From: Pseudomonas entomophila
GTDB taxonomy: Bacteria > Pseudomonadota > Gammaproteobacteria > Pseudomonadales > Pseudomonadaceae
DNA length: 64,000 nucleotides
NCBI RefSeq assembly: GCF_029478665.1
Contig: NZ_JARPQB010000016.1
Span: forward strand, 1 to 64,000
Direction of reading: 5' to 3'
The notes under the pieces were generated by a model. The model made no database searches. It was not told the DNA's origin and saw only the letters and a list, made by a program, of their open reading frames with translations. This document shows, one piece after another, positions 16,859 through 26,001 of this stretch. The number at the start of each line of letters is the position of its first letter. Position 1 is the first letter of the stretch. The position numbers and the translations under genes are program-made.

Positions 16859-18202
16859 ATGACAAACAGTCCCACACTTTCCCTGGCCGCGCTGCTGGCG
16901 CTGGCGGGTGTCGGCCCGGCCGCCTGGGCCGCCGAGGAACAGCAGGAAGGGTTCATCGAGGGCAGCCGCCTGAGCGTGCTCAACCGCAACTATTACTTCA
17001 ACCGTGACCACCGCGATGGCCCGGCCCCCACCTACAACCGTGGCAAGGAGAGTGACAACGGCTACTCCGAAGCCTGGGCCCACGCCATCATCACCCGCTT
17101 CGAATCCGGTTTCACCCAGGGCACCGTGGGGGTCGGCGTGGATGCCTTCGCCATGCTCGGGCTCAAGCTCGACACCGGCGGTGGGCGCAACGGCGGGCGC
17201 AGCTCGTTCGATGTGCTGCCGGTGGACAGCGACGGCCAGGCCCGCGACGCATACAGCAAGGTCGGCGGTGCGGCCAAGGTGCGTCTGTTCGACACCGTGC
17301 TGCGGGTGGGCGACGTGTTCCCGGTCAACCCGGTGGTGGCGGCCGGCGACTCGCGCCTGCTGCCAGAGAGCTTTCGCGGCGTCACCCTGGAGAACACCAG
17401 CCTGCAGGGCCTGACGCTGCAGGCCGGGCGCCTGCATGCCATGAGCCAGCCGGTATCCAGCGACCTGCGCGACAACTTCGTGACGTTCTACGGTGGCCCG
17501 GTGGATTCGCCATGGATCGCCTACGGCGGTGGCGACTATGCGATCAACGAGAACGTCAGCGTGAGCCTGTTCGGCAGCCGCCTGAAGGATGTATGGAACC
17601 AGTACTACGCCGGCACCAGCGTGACCTGGCCGCTGTCGGACCAACTGGCGCTGATCGGCGGCTTCAACTTCTACAACGCCAGGGACGAAGGGCGCCAGCG
17701 CCTGGGGCAGTTCGACAACGACATCTGGAGCGCCAAGCTCGGCGTGCGCTACGGCGCCCACACCCTGGCGCTGACGCACCAGCGCAACAATGGCGACAAC
17801 GACTTCGACTACCTGCGCCAGTCCGACTCGATCTTCCTCGACAACTCCATCCAGTACAGCGACTTCAACTCGCCGAAGGAGCGTTCGTGGATGCTGCGCT
17901 ACGACCTGAACATGGCCGCCTACGGCGTGCCGGGGCTGTCGTTCATGACCCGCTACGGCCGTGGCAGCGACGCCGACTACAGCCACGCCAACGCCTACTA
18001 CATGCGCCGCGACGACAACGGCGACCCGCTCACCGACCAGAAGCGCTGGGAGCGCGACATCGAGGTCAAGTACGTGGTGCAGACCGGCGCGGCCAAGGAC
18101 CTGTCGCTGCGCGTGCGCCAGGCCACGACCCGGGCCACGGCCTTCGAGTCGGACCTGGACGAGGTGCGGGTGATCGTCGAGTACCCGCTGTCGATTCTCT
18201 GA
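16859..18202 (+). CDS. OprD-family outer-membrane porin
   Basis: 447 residues. A signal peptide ends AAWAAEEQQ, then GFIEGSRLSVLNRNYYFNRD, the standard first strand of OprD porins, followed by alternating aromatic beta strands, DTVLRVGDVFPVNPVVAAGDSRLLPESFRGV and the terminal VRVIVEYPLSIL. It should be an 18-strand substrate-specific channel for a small anionic or amino-acid-like nutrient; the substrate cannot be read from sequence. An intrinsic terminator follows at 18263. Confidence 0.95.
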   Translation: MTNSPTLSLAALLALAGVGPAAWAAEEQQEGFIEGSRLSVLNRNYYFNRDHRDGPAPTYNRGKESDNGYSEAWAHAIITRFESGFTQGTVGVGVDAFAMLGLKLDTGGGRNGGRSSFDVLPVDSDGQARDAYSKVGGAAKVRLFDTVLRVGDVFPVNPVVAAGDSRLLPESFRGVTLENTSLQGLTLQAGRLHAMSQPVSSDLRDNFVTFYGGPVDSPWIAYGGGDYAINENVSVSLFGSRLKDVWNQYYAGTSVTWPLSDQLALIGGFNFYNARDEGRQRLGQFDNDIWSAKLGVRYGAHTLALTHQRNNGDNDFDYLRQSDSIFLDNSIQYSDFNSPKERSWMLRYDLNMAAYGVPGLSFMTRYGRGSDADYSHANAYYMRRDDNGDPLTDQKRWERDIEVKYVVQTGAAKDLSLRVRQATTRATAFESDLDEVRVIVEYPLSIL

Positions 18203-18262
18203 TCACACCCAGGATTCACCTTGAGAAGCCCACGTGCTCCTTTGGTTGAAGGTGAATGTTTT

Positions 18263-18289
18263 GGCGCCTCTTGCGAGGCGCCTTTTTTT
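18263..18289 (+). terminator. Intrinsic terminator of the OprD-type porin gene
   Basis: Perfect 8-bp stem GGCGCCTC/GAGGCGCC with a TTGC loop followed by seven T residues, about 60 bases after the porin stop codon. Confidence 0.9.
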
Positions 18290-18354
18290 GAGTTGTTGGA
18301 AAGTGTGCCGGCCAGGGGCCTGCCTCGAGTGGTGAGGTGATGCGTCTATCGCGC

Positions 18355-18427
18355 GCCGTCCCCGCGCCGCATCGCGGATGCCTGTAGGCGCGGATTCATC
18401 CGCGATGCGCCGCGCGCGGCGCTAGAC
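18355..18427. repeat. Dispersed palindromic repeat, short form
   Basis: Two arms of the GTAGGAGCGGATTCATCCGC family abut without the long core (GCCGCATCGCGGATG ... GATTCATCCGCGATGCGCCGC). The element lies between the porin terminator and the convergent propeller gene. Confidence 0.7.
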
Positions 18428-18428
18428 C

Positions 18429-19481
18429 TCAGCTCTCTTCCTTCGGCTGCACCACGATCGCCAGGGCATCCGGCTCGGGGCCGGCCTTCCAGCGCGCCTT
18501 CTCGGTCCAGTTGGCGGTGCTGATCACCGCGACTTCGTCGCCCCCGCTGATCGCCACATAGACCCGCTTGCCATCGGGCGAAACCACGGCCCCGATCGGT
18601 AGCGCCTCTTCACCGAGCATCGTGCGGCGGTACTCGACACCCTCGCGGGCCAGGCCGATGCGCTTGATCTCCTTCTTGGCCGCCACATCGATCACCGCCA
18701 GCTCCGCCGATTTGGCGCAGGTGACCAACGCATACTTGCCGTCCGGGGTCATGGCGACGCGGATCGGGAACAGGCCGGTGCGGATGCGGTCGGTGACCTC
18801 CAGGCGCTGGGCATCGACGATGACCACTTCGTTGCCGCCACGGTTGCTGACCCACACCTGGCTGCCGCTGGGAGTGACCGCCACGCCTTCGCTGCCCGAG
18901 CCGGTCGGGATCTCGGCGATCTTCTTCTTGTGCAGCAGGTCGACCACCGACAGGGTGCCGCTGTCGACATGGGTGACATAGGCGCGGTCAGCGCCTGGCG
19001 ACAGCGCGACCATGTGCGGCTTGCCGCCACCGACGTCGATGCGGTCGAGCACCTTGCCCTGGGCCAGGTCGACCACCAGCAAACGTTCGCTGGCTTCGGT
19101 GGTGACCACCACGCGCTGGCTGTCGGGCAGGAAGCGAATACCGTGGGGGCGGGCGTCCTGGCCCAGGTCGATGGTGCGGATGACCGTGCGCGTCGGCCAG
19201 TCGATCACGCTCAGGCTGTTGTTGGCCGTGCCTTGGGCGCCGTAGTTGCCGACCACCGCCAGCAGGCCGTTGCCGCTGACCACCACTTCGTGGGGGCCGC
19301 TGCCGACCGGCAGGCGGGCCATCTCCTGGCCGCTGCGGGTGTCCAGGGCCGACACACTGGCATCGGCTTTGTTGCCGACCAGCAGGATGTCGTCGGCATT
19401 GGCCAAGGGCGAGCAGGCGAGCAGTGCGCTGGCCAAGGCCAGCAGGCGGAAGGGGGTCGTGAGTGTCCGGGGGTAGGGCAT
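18429..19481 (-). CDS. YncE-like periplasmic beta-propeller protein
   Basis: 350 residues from ATG 19481, chosen because AAGGAG lies seven bases upstream. A signal peptide (MPYPRTLTTPFRLLALASALLACSPLANA) precedes about seven YVTN-type repeats, seen as VSALDTRSG, SVIDWPTRTVIRTIDLG, LLVVDLAQGKVLDRIDVG, LSVVDLLHKKKIAEIP, VVIVDAQRLEVTDRI, LAVIDVAAKKEIKRI and VAVISTANWTEKARW. These proteins bind DNA or ligands, or act as accessory subunits of periplasmic redox enzymes; the actual role is unknown. No quinoprotein genes are adjacent. Confidence 0.8.
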   Translation of the reverse strand: MPYPRTLTTPFRLLALASALLACSPLANADDILLVGNKADASVSALDTRSGQEMARLPVGSGPHEVVVSGNGLLAVVGNYGAQGTANNSLSVIDWPTRTVIRTIDLGQDARPHGIRFLPDSQRVVVTTEASERLLVVDLAQGKVLDRIDVGGGKPHMVALSPGADRAYVTHVDSGTLSVVDLLHKKKIAEIPTGSGSEGVAVTPSGSQVWVSNRGGNEVVIVDAQRLEVTDRIRTGLFPIRVAMTPDGKYALVTCAKSAELAVIDVAAKKEIKRIGLAREGVEYRRTMLGEEALPIGAVVSPDGKRVYVAISGGDEVAVISTANWTEKARWKAGPEPDALAIVVQPKEES

Positions 19482-20132
19482 GTCCAGTCTCCTTGAGGGT
19501 GCATTCCTTATTGCATGCACTGGATGAGACCGTCCGGGCAAGGTGGGAGTTTCAGTGGATGTGCGCGGGGCGGAAAAATTGACGTTGCTGTTACATGGGG
19601 GAGCGAGGTGTTGGGCAGCAGTGAGATGGCGAATTAATGTCAGTTGTTCAAGTGAGCAGCAGGTGAATTATTTATGTATGTGTTATGCATTGGGTCATTG
19701 TCTTTATGAAATTTAGTTGTGGGCATAGTTGTTTTTTGTCAAGGCGTGGGCATGAGGAGGTTAGGCTTTTAATTCTAAATTATGCAGATGGGTGGCAGTG
19801 AATCCTGAGGCGGTTTCAATTGAATGAGTTTGGAGCTGTTGCTCTATTTATCCGCTCTATTTCGGTGGTTTTGCTGGGTTTTAGGTAAATTGACAGCAGT
19901 GTTCGCATCCTCTAGAGTCCGTCGCTACTTGTTACAAACTAATTCGTTAGTAGAGTGGCAAGATGTCGCTATGGATTGGCGTCATATAAGAACAACACCC
20001 GTCTGCGTATATCTCGTGTTTCTCGAAAGTTAAATGAGATTGTCGCTGTCCTGGTGGCGTCAAGCCATGAAGTGGACAGGCACGCGGCTGCCTGTCGATA
20101 ACCGGAAGCCACTAAAGAAAAGGAAATTCTTT
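19482..20132. other. AT-rich 650-base intergenic region before the NRPS gene
   Basis: Base composition drops sharply compared with both neighbours. It must hold the promoters of the divergent propeller and synthetase genes. A 69-codon frame (ATG 19824 to 20033) lacks a ribosome binding site and recognisable features, and I do not call it. No lux-type or Gac/Rsm signature was seen. Confidence 0.4.
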
Positions 20133-23100
20133 ATGTTCCAGATATACAGCTGCCCGCTCAGCACCGCCCAGCAGGAAGTATGCCTCGCTATCAGCCAGAG
20201 CGGACGTAACGTCAACTATCACTTGTGTGACGTCATCGACTTGCGCGGTGACCTGAACCTGATCTGGTTGGAGGCGGCCATCCATGGCCAGTTGCTGCAG
20301 GCCGATGCCCTGCGCGCCAATTTCGAGATCGACCCGCGCAGTGGTGAATACGTGCAGCGCATCCACGCCACCGACACGCTGCCGGCCAAGACCTTCCAGT
20401 TCCATGATGTCAGCGACCGCGCCGACCCGGAGCAGGGCTGCGCCGAGTTGCTGCAGCACCTGCTGGGGCACGACATGGACCTGCAGCACGAACCGCTGGC
20501 CCGCTACGTGGTGGTTCGCCTGGGCGCGCGCCACCATCGCCTGGTCGAGTTGGCCTCGCACCTGGTGGTGGACGGTTTCGGCCATGGCATCCTGTTTGGC
20601 AACATCACCGCGCACTACAACGCCTTGAGCCGAGGTGAAACACTGGCGCCCCACGGCTATGCGCCCCTGGCCAGCGTGGCCGAGGCCGAGCAGGCCTACC
20701 GCGACAGCCCGCAGCACGACAAGGACCGCGGCTACTGGCGGCAGTACTGCCTGAAAATGCCCGAGCCTACCCAACTGGTGCCGGGCGATGCGCCCCTGGT
20801 CGGGCTCAACCGCCTGCGTCAGGTGTTCCAAGGCGAGACCGTGCAGCGTTTGCGCCATGTGGCCGGCGAGCAGTCGTTGCGGCTGTCGAGCATCCTGCTG
20901 GCGCTGTGCGCCACCTACCTGCACCGCATGACCGGCCAGACTGAACTGGCCGTCGGCATGCCGGTGGCCGCGCGCCAGCTCAAGGCGTTGCGCGAACTGC
21001 CGTCGATGGTCGCCAACATCCTGCCGTTGCACTTGTCGTTCACCGCCCAGAGCACGGTGCTGACAGTGGCGGCCAACATCCAGCGCCAGTTGCGCCACCA
21101 CCTGCTGCACCAGACTTACCGCAGCGAAAACATGATCCGCGACCTGCACGCCGAGCGGGGCAACAAGCCGCTATTCAACACCCTGCTCAATATCGTCGCC
21201 TACGACCAGGGGCCAGGCTTCGAGGGCTGCGACACCACGATCCAGAACTACGCCAACGGGCCGGCGGAGCACCTGGGCATCGATATCTTCGACCGGCATC
21301 AGGACGGGCGCCTGGAGATCGGCTTCAATGCCAACGCCGACCTGTATCCGGACGCCGCGCTGGCGCTGCACTACCAACGCCTGGTGGCGCTGTTCGAGCG
21401 CTTTGCCGAGGCGCCGGATACCCTTGCGGTGGACTATGACCTGTTCCTGGCGGATGAGCATGCGCGCTTCTATTCGCTTCCTGTGGCCAAGGGGGCGTTG
21501 CCGGTGTTCGCCGACGCGTTCGCCAGTGCCGTGCGCGAGCATGCCGGGCGCGTGGCGCTGAGCGAAGGTGGGCGTTCACTGCGTTACGCCGATCTCGACG
21601 CCGACGCCACGCGTCTGGCCGCTCATCTGCAAGCGCAGGGTGTGAAGGCCGGCGATTGCGTGGTGGTGATGTTCTCGCGCAGCGTCGAGTGGGTAGTGGC
21701 GGCAGTGGCATTGTTCAAGCTAGGCGCCTGCTATGTACCGGTAGACCCCGACTTGCCGCCGGCACGCATCGAGCACATCTTCGCCGATGCCGACCCCGCG
21801 CTGGTGATCGTGGCGCCCGGTAGCCAGCTCGCCGTCGAGGTTGCCGCCAACAAGTTGCTCCGGCTTACCCCTGAAGCATTGGCGCAACTGCCGCAGGCCG
21901 AACAGGCGCTGGCGCCGTTCGATGCCAGCCTGCCGGCCTACCTGATCTACACCTCCGGTTCCACCGGCAAGCCGAAGGGCGTCGAGGTCACCCACCGCAA
22001 CCTGGTATCGATCGCCCGCACGGCCATCGAGGCGGCCCACTTGCAGCCGGGCGCGCGCGTACTGCAGTTCATCGCCGCCGGTTTCGACATGTCGGTGCTG
22101 GAGATCATGATGACCCTGCTGGCCGGTGCGCAGCTGGTGATCACCGACAAGGTCTCCAGCGCGCCGGGCAAGGCGCTGGCCAAGGTGGTCAGGCAGGCAT
22201 CCATCGACCTGCTGGTAATGACGCCCAGTCTGCTGGCCTGCCACCAGACCGAGGACTTCCCCCAGGACACCACGCTGATGCTCGGCGGCGAGCCATGCAC
22301 GCCGGCGTTGCTGGCGCGATTCGCCCATTGCCGCCTGCTCAATGTGTACGGGCCGACCGAGACCTCGTTCGCCACCTCGATCAACGCCCACTACGGCAGC
22401 GGCGACCTGTCGATCGGGCCGGCCACCGACAACACGCGCCTGTACGTGGTGGACAGCCAGCAGCGCCTGCTGCCACCGGGTAGCTGGGGTGACCTGTTCA
22501 TTGGTGGCCCGGGCGTGGCGCGGGGATACCGCAACCGTCCGGACCTCACCGCCAAGGGGTTCGTCAGCGACCTGCTCGATCCGCGGGGCACCATGTACCG
22601 CGCCGGGGACCGGGTGTTCTTCGATCACCAGGGGCGCATCCACTACCTCGGTCGCCAGGACAACCAGGTCAAGTTGCGTGGCCTGCGCATCGAGCTCGAC
22701 GAGATCAAGAACGTGCTGCTGGGTTGCAATGGCGTGACCGACGCCACGGTATTGCTGCGAGAGCTTCGGCAGGGGCCGGCCATCGTCGCCTATGTCGCCA
22801 GCACCGACACTCGCCTGGAAAGCCCGCAACTGAAGCAGGCGCTTGGCCGGCATCTGCCCCAGCACATGATTCCGAGCGTGATCATGCGGGTCGATCACTT
22901 CCCGCTGACGCCCAACGGCAAGCTCGCGGTCGATCGCCTGCCGGAGCCTGTCATAGCCGAGGCTTCCGAGCTGAGCGCCGCCGAGACCCCGGAGGAGCAG
23001 GCCATGTGCGCGCTGTTCGCCGAAGCGCTCGACTGCCCTGAAGTGTTCGCCAACCAGAGCTTCTTCGACCTGGGCGGGCATTCGCTGCTGGGTCTGCAAC

Positions 23101-24011
23101 TGGTCAACCGGATCCGCGAACAGTTCGGCGTCGCTCTGGGGATTGCCGATTTTCTCGCCGCGCCGACCCCTCGCCAGCTCGCCCAGCGCCTGCAGCGCAA
23201 CAACGGTTACAGCGACCCGTTCAGTGCCGTGCTGGCGCTGCGTACCGAGGGCCAGCGGCCGCCGCTGTTCTGCATCCATCCCGGCGGTGGCATTGCCTGG
23301 CCGTACGCGGGGCTACTGGCGTACCTGCCGCAGGACCAACCGCTGTACGCCCTGCAGTCACCGATCCTGCTCGACCCGGAGCGGGTGGTCGGTTCGCTGG
23401 AGGAGCTGGCGCGGGAGTACCTGCAACGCATCCTCGCGCTGCAACCCCAGGGCCCCTACCAACTGGCGGGCTGGTCGGTGGGCGGCAACCTGGCGCTGCT
23501 GATGGCCGCGATGCTGCAAGCCCAGGGGCATGAAGTGAGCTTCCTGTGCATGTTCGACAGCTATCCGCTGCAGGGCGGGCCAGCGTCGCTGAAGCTGGAC
23601 GATGCGATGATCATCAGCCGCATGACCCGTGCCATCGTTGGTTCGCCACGGGCCGGGCTCAAGGGGCTCAAGAGCGCCATGGAGGAAGTGCTCGGCAGCC
23701 AGCAGCTCGGGGATGCCTTCCTGACCCGGCTGGTCGACGACTCCAAGCTGATGCTCGAATTGCTGGGGCGTTGCCAGTACGCGCGCTACAAGGGCGACTT
23801 GCTGTTCATCCGTGCCACCACCGATATCCTGCGCCAGGACGAGCAGCAACCGGGCTTGTGGCTGCCCTACATCGACGGCGACCTGGTGCAGGTCGATGTC
23901 GAGGCGCCCCATGAATGCCTGCTGCAACGCCAGTACCTGGACCAGTTCGGTGAGCGCTTCGTCGAGGCGCTGCTCGAACGACAGGCCGCGGTGGCGGTGA
24001 ACGAAGCCTGA
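20133..24011 (+). CDS. Single-module non-ribosomal peptide synthetase (C-A-T-TE)
   Basis: 1292 residues from ATG 20133, preceded by AAAGGAAA. The condensation domain (about 1-430) has SHLVVDG (about 141-147) in place of HHxxxDG, keeping the catalytic second His. The adenylation domain (about 445-940) has YTSGSTGKPKG, NVYGPTET, YRAGDRV and LGRQDNQVKLRG. The carrier domain has LGGHSLL (Ser near 981). A thioesterase (about 1050-1290) has the nucleophile in GWSVGG. With a C domain first and a TE last, it probably joins one activated amino acid to an acyl or aminoacyl donor and releases or cyclises it. By hand alignment to GrsA the specificity residues read roughly D-M-L-V-M-G-V-F-A-K, which I cannot assign. 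No MbtH, transporter or tailoring gene is adjacent, and the AT-rich upstream region suggests a stand-alone locus. Confidence 0.92.
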   Translation: MFQIYSCPLSTAQQEVCLAISQSGRNVNYHLCDVIDLRGDLNLIWLEAAIHGQLLQADALRANFEIDPRSGEYVQRIHATDTLPAKTFQFHDVSDRADPEQGCAELLQHLLGHDMDLQHEPLARYVVVRLGARHHRLVELASHLVVDGFGHGILFGNITAHYNALSRGETLAPHGYAPLASVAEAEQAYRDSPQHDKDRGYWRQYCLKMPEPTQLVPGDAPLVGLNRLRQVFQGETVQRLRHVAGEQSLRLSSILLALCATYLHRMTGQTELAVGMPVAARQLKALRELPSMVANILPLHLSFTAQSTVLTVAANIQRQLRHHLLHQTYRSENMIRDLHAERGNKPLFNTLLNIVAYDQGPGFEGCDTTIQNYANGPAEHLGIDIFDRHQDGRLEIGFNANADLYPDAALALHYQRLVALFERFAEAPDTLAVDYDLFLADEHARFYSLPVAKGALPVFADAFASAVREHAGRVALSEGGRSLRYADLDADATRLAAHLQAQGVKAGDCVVVMFSRSVEWVVAAVALFKLGACYVPVDPDLPPARIEHIFADADPALVIVAPGSQLAVEVAANKLLRLTPEALAQLPQAEQALAPFDASLPAYLIYTSGSTGKPKGVEVTHRNLVSIARTAIEAAHLQPGARVLQFIAAGFDMSVLEIMMTLLAGAQLVITDKVSSAPGKALAKVVRQASIDLLVMTPSLLACHQTEDFPQDTTLMLGGEPCTPALLARFAHCRLLNVYGPTETSFATSINAHYGSGDLSIGPATDNTRLYVVDSQQRLLPPGSWGDLFIGGPGVARGYRNRPDLTAKGFVSDLLDPRGTMYRAGDRVFFDHQGRIHYLGRQDNQVKLRGLRIELDEIKNVLLGCNGVTDATVLLRELRQGPAIVAYVASTDTRLESPQLKQALGRHLPQHMIPSVIMRVDHFPLTPNGKLAVDRLPEPVIAEASELSAAETPEEQAMCALFAEALDCPEVFANQSFFDLGGHSLLGLQLVNRIREQFGVALGIADFLAAPTPRQLAQRLQRNNGYSDPFSAVLALRTEGQRPPLFCIHPGGGIAWPYAGLLAYLPQDQPLYALQSPILLDPERVVGSLEELAREYLQRILALQPQGPYQLAGWSVGGNLALLMAAMLQAQGHEVSFLCMFDSYPLQGGPASLKLDDAMIISRMTRAIVGSPRAGLKGLKSAMEEVLGSQQLGDAFLTRLVDDSKLMLELLGRCQYARYKGDLLFIRATTDILRQDEQQPGLWLPYIDGDLVQVDVEAPHECLLQRQYLDQFGERFVEALLERQAAVAVNEA

Positions 24012-24019
24012 AGCGCAGC

Positions 24020-24057
24020 GCCGCCCGGTTCCACCGTTGCTGGTGAAACCGGGCGGC
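24020..24057. terminator. Bidirectional hairpin between convergent NRPS and SLOG genes
   Basis: 16-bp stem GCCGCCCGGTTCCACC / GGTGAAACCGGGCGGC with one mismatch and a six-base loop, placed in the 52-base gap between convergent stop codons. There is no long T-tract. Confidence 0.65.
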
Positions 24058-24063
24058 ATGCCT

Positions 24064-24729
24064 TTACCCCGTGAACAGATCGCTGGTCGAAGGCACCGCG
24101 TCCAGCTTCGCCTGAAGCAGCGCGATGCACTGCTCGTGGTGGGCGATCTGTGCGCGGTGGGCCTCGATCTGCGCCTGCAGGTCGTGGCTGTCCGGTGAGA
24201 CGAGGCGGGCCATCTTCCTCGACAGTGAGATCTTGCGCTCGGCTTCCTGCCTGGCGAGGTCGTCCATCTGCGCCACCAGCCATTGCAGATCCGCAGGCGA
24301 CTGCACGGTCTGGAACTGCTCCAGTGGCTTGAGGTAGACCAAGGACTTTTTCTGGCGCCCCAGCAGTTCGAGCACGTTGCCGAGCGTGCCGGGGCTCTTG
24401 CAGTCCCAGATCATCAGGCCGTAGTCGCAGTCCGCCGCCATCGCCAGGTCCTTGGCGGTATGGAAGGCGCGGCCTCTGGCGTTGGCCGGCGGTGCGATCA
24501 TCGCCAGTGGCCAGCCACCGTCGTTATGGCGAGGGGTGTCGCCACTGCAGTAGACGGTGACGGCCGGGTAGGCGGCTTGATGAAAGTAGCGCTGCACGGC
24601 ATGGTCCACACCGCCTGCGTCTCCCACCAGCACGTCCAGCCCGGATGAGCGGATATTGTCGAGCCTGGCCTCGACTTGTGTGGGGAGGCGCTTGATGGTG
24701 ATGGAGCCGGCGATGAAGACCCTGGGCAT
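24064..24729 (-). CDS. SLOG-like Rossmann nucleotide-binding protein
   Basis: 221 residues. The N-terminal ~145 residues start with VFIAGSITI and contain LVGDAGGVDHAVQRYF, VTVYCSGD, RGRAFHTAKDLAMAADCDYGLMIWDCKS and PGTLGNVLEL, a layout like SLOG/LOG-type Rossmann proteins, in which conserved Gly loops and a late PGTL-type turn bind nucleotides. The last ~75 residues form a charged helix (KISLSRKMARL...QAQIEAHRAQIAHHEQ), a probable coiled coil. The ATG overlaps the stop of the upstream phosphoribosyltransferase gene (TAATG), so the two proteins are made together. Ligand and function are unknown; a link to nucleotide sensing or salvage is inferred. Confidence 0.6.
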   Translation of the reverse strand: MPRVFIAGSITIKRLPTQVEARLDNIRSSGLDVLVGDAGGVDHAVQRYFHQAAYPAVTVYCSGDTPRHNDGGWPLAMIAPPANARGRAFHTAKDLAMAADCDYGLMIWDCKSPGTLGNVLELLGRQKKSLVYLKPLEQFQTVQSPADLQWLVAQMDDLARQEAERKISLSRKMARLVSPDSHDLQAQIEAHRAQIAHHEQCIALLQAKLDAVPSTSDLFTG

Positions 24730-25301
24730 TAGTGCCTCCGCGTCAGGGCGACGACAGAAATGCTGCGGATGCTAGCGTATTCGCGCAGGGCGGTACAGGC
24801 GGCCTCCAGCGATGCGCCGGTGTCGAACAGGTCGTCCAGCACCAGGATGTCGGAACCGGGCTGCAGGTTGGCGTTGACCGTGAAGCAGCCGGCCAGTGCC
24901 TTGACCCGTTCTTCGTAGCCGGCCAGGTCCTTCATCAGGCCGGTGCTCCAGCGCTTCTCCAGGGTCTGTTCGCTGTAGCCGGCCTCGAGCAGCGCGGCGG
25001 CCCGTTGGGCCACTTCATACACCGGCTGGCGCGGGCGCTGCTTGCTGGCGGGCATGGGCAGGACCACGTCGAAGCGGTGGCCGGCGAGCGCGCCGGCGAC
25101 GGATTGGGCGAGGAATTCCACCTGTTTGTAGTTGTCCCGGTACTTGAGCTGGAACACCGCTTCACCGAGGGCGGTCCTGATCGTGTCGAACTGCATATGG
25201 CCGTATTCGTTGGGGCCGATGGGGACGCTGGAGACGATGTGCTTGTCCAGGCTGATGCCGTAGTCCCAGGCGGGGGTGGCGGGGAGGGGATGGATGACCA
25301 T
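24729..25301 (-). CDS. ComF-like phosphoribosyltransferase
   Basis: 190 residues. The C-terminal half has the PRPP-binding loop ILVLDDLFDTGASLEAA and an upstream FDVVLPMPASKQRPRQPVYEVAQRAA, the type I phosphoribosyltransferase pattern of the ComF group. The N-terminus (FDTIRTALGEAVFQLKYRDNYKQVEFLAQ) matches the ComF lead-in but lacks its Cys-rich zinc finger. ComF proteins act in DNA uptake; this truncated form, coupled by TAATG to a SLOG-type protein, is more likely part of a small nucleotide-handling module. The substrate base is unknown. Confidence 0.75.
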   Translation of the reverse strand: MVIHPLPATPAWDYGISLDKHIVSSVPIGPNEYGHMQFDTIRTALGEAVFQLKYRDNYKQVEFLAQSVAGALAGHRFDVVLPMPASKQRPRQPVYEVAQRAAALLEAGYSEQTLEKRWSTGLMKDLAGYEERVKALAGCFTVNANLQPGSDILVLDDLFDTGASLEAACTALREYASIRSISVVALTRRH

Positions 25302-26001
25302 GGAGTGCTTCCTTGTACGTCAGACTATGGGAGGGGCCCTCGTGGGCCGAGTTGCCATCTTGCGTCTGACTCGGGACGGGATCGACTTCATGGTTTCCGT
25401 GTTTGTTGTAGTCCTTTTCCTTGTTTTTTCGGGTTTCGACTGTCTGGATTCAACGACGGTTCCTGGAGGGTGTTCGGCGGGAGAAATGCAGCGCCGATGA
25501 GATAGAGCGCCGCCCACGCGGCGCATCGCGGCTGAAGCCGCTCCTACGTTTGTTGCAACGTGCCGCACCTGTGAGACCATGGTTGCCAGTCAGGCGGCCA
25601 TCGGTACCCTTCCAGGCATGACTGGCCCGAAACCAATCTGTAGGAGCGGATTCATCCGCGATGCGCCGCGCGGCGGCGCTCTATCTCATGGGCGCTGCAA
25701 CTCTCCCGCCAAACACCCGGAAAGTACCCCCTAAAAGCGAGCGCAGAAGTGCAACCAAAGTTGGGCACGCAGTCGACGAACATCGGCCACCTGCTGACGA
25801 TCAAAGCCGCGCACGAGCTCCACCTGTTCGGCGCGCCTGCCCAGTTACGCTCAATCCGATCCGCCACGCTTGGCGCGAGCCCAATACTGGATCTGGTTTG
25901 CCTACCTACAGGCTGCCAATCTGGTATTTCTGTCAGTTTCACCTGATAGAAAAGCCCATTAAGGTCTTCGGTAATCGTGCAGATGCGCTCAGGAGACCGC
26001 C
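25302..26001. other. 700-base intergenic region with a composite repeat
   Basis: It holds the promoter region of the phosphoribosyltransferase gene, the composite inverted-repeat element at 25497-25690, and the upstream region of the Ig-like protein gene, whose AGGAG ribosome binding site is at the right end. No gene is supported. Confidence 0.5.
25497..25690. repeat. Composite inverted-repeat element, copy 2
   Basis: The arms extend outward to GCAGCGCCGATGAGAT on the left and ATCTCATGGGCGCTGC on the right, giving long near-perfect terminal inverted repeats. The core begins GTTGCAACGTGCCGCACCTG, includes CCATGGTTGCCAG and ends ACTGGCCCGAAACC, as in copies 1 and 3. Confidence 0.8.

Noticed and set aside
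19824..20033. 69-codon open frame upstream of the NRPS gene
   Set aside because: No ribosome binding site, no family similarity, and AT-rich intergenic composition; likely chance.
20133..24011. Possible multi-module NRPS extending into neighbouring genes
   Set aside because: Only one C, A, T and TE domain are present; the next gene is convergent and unrelated.
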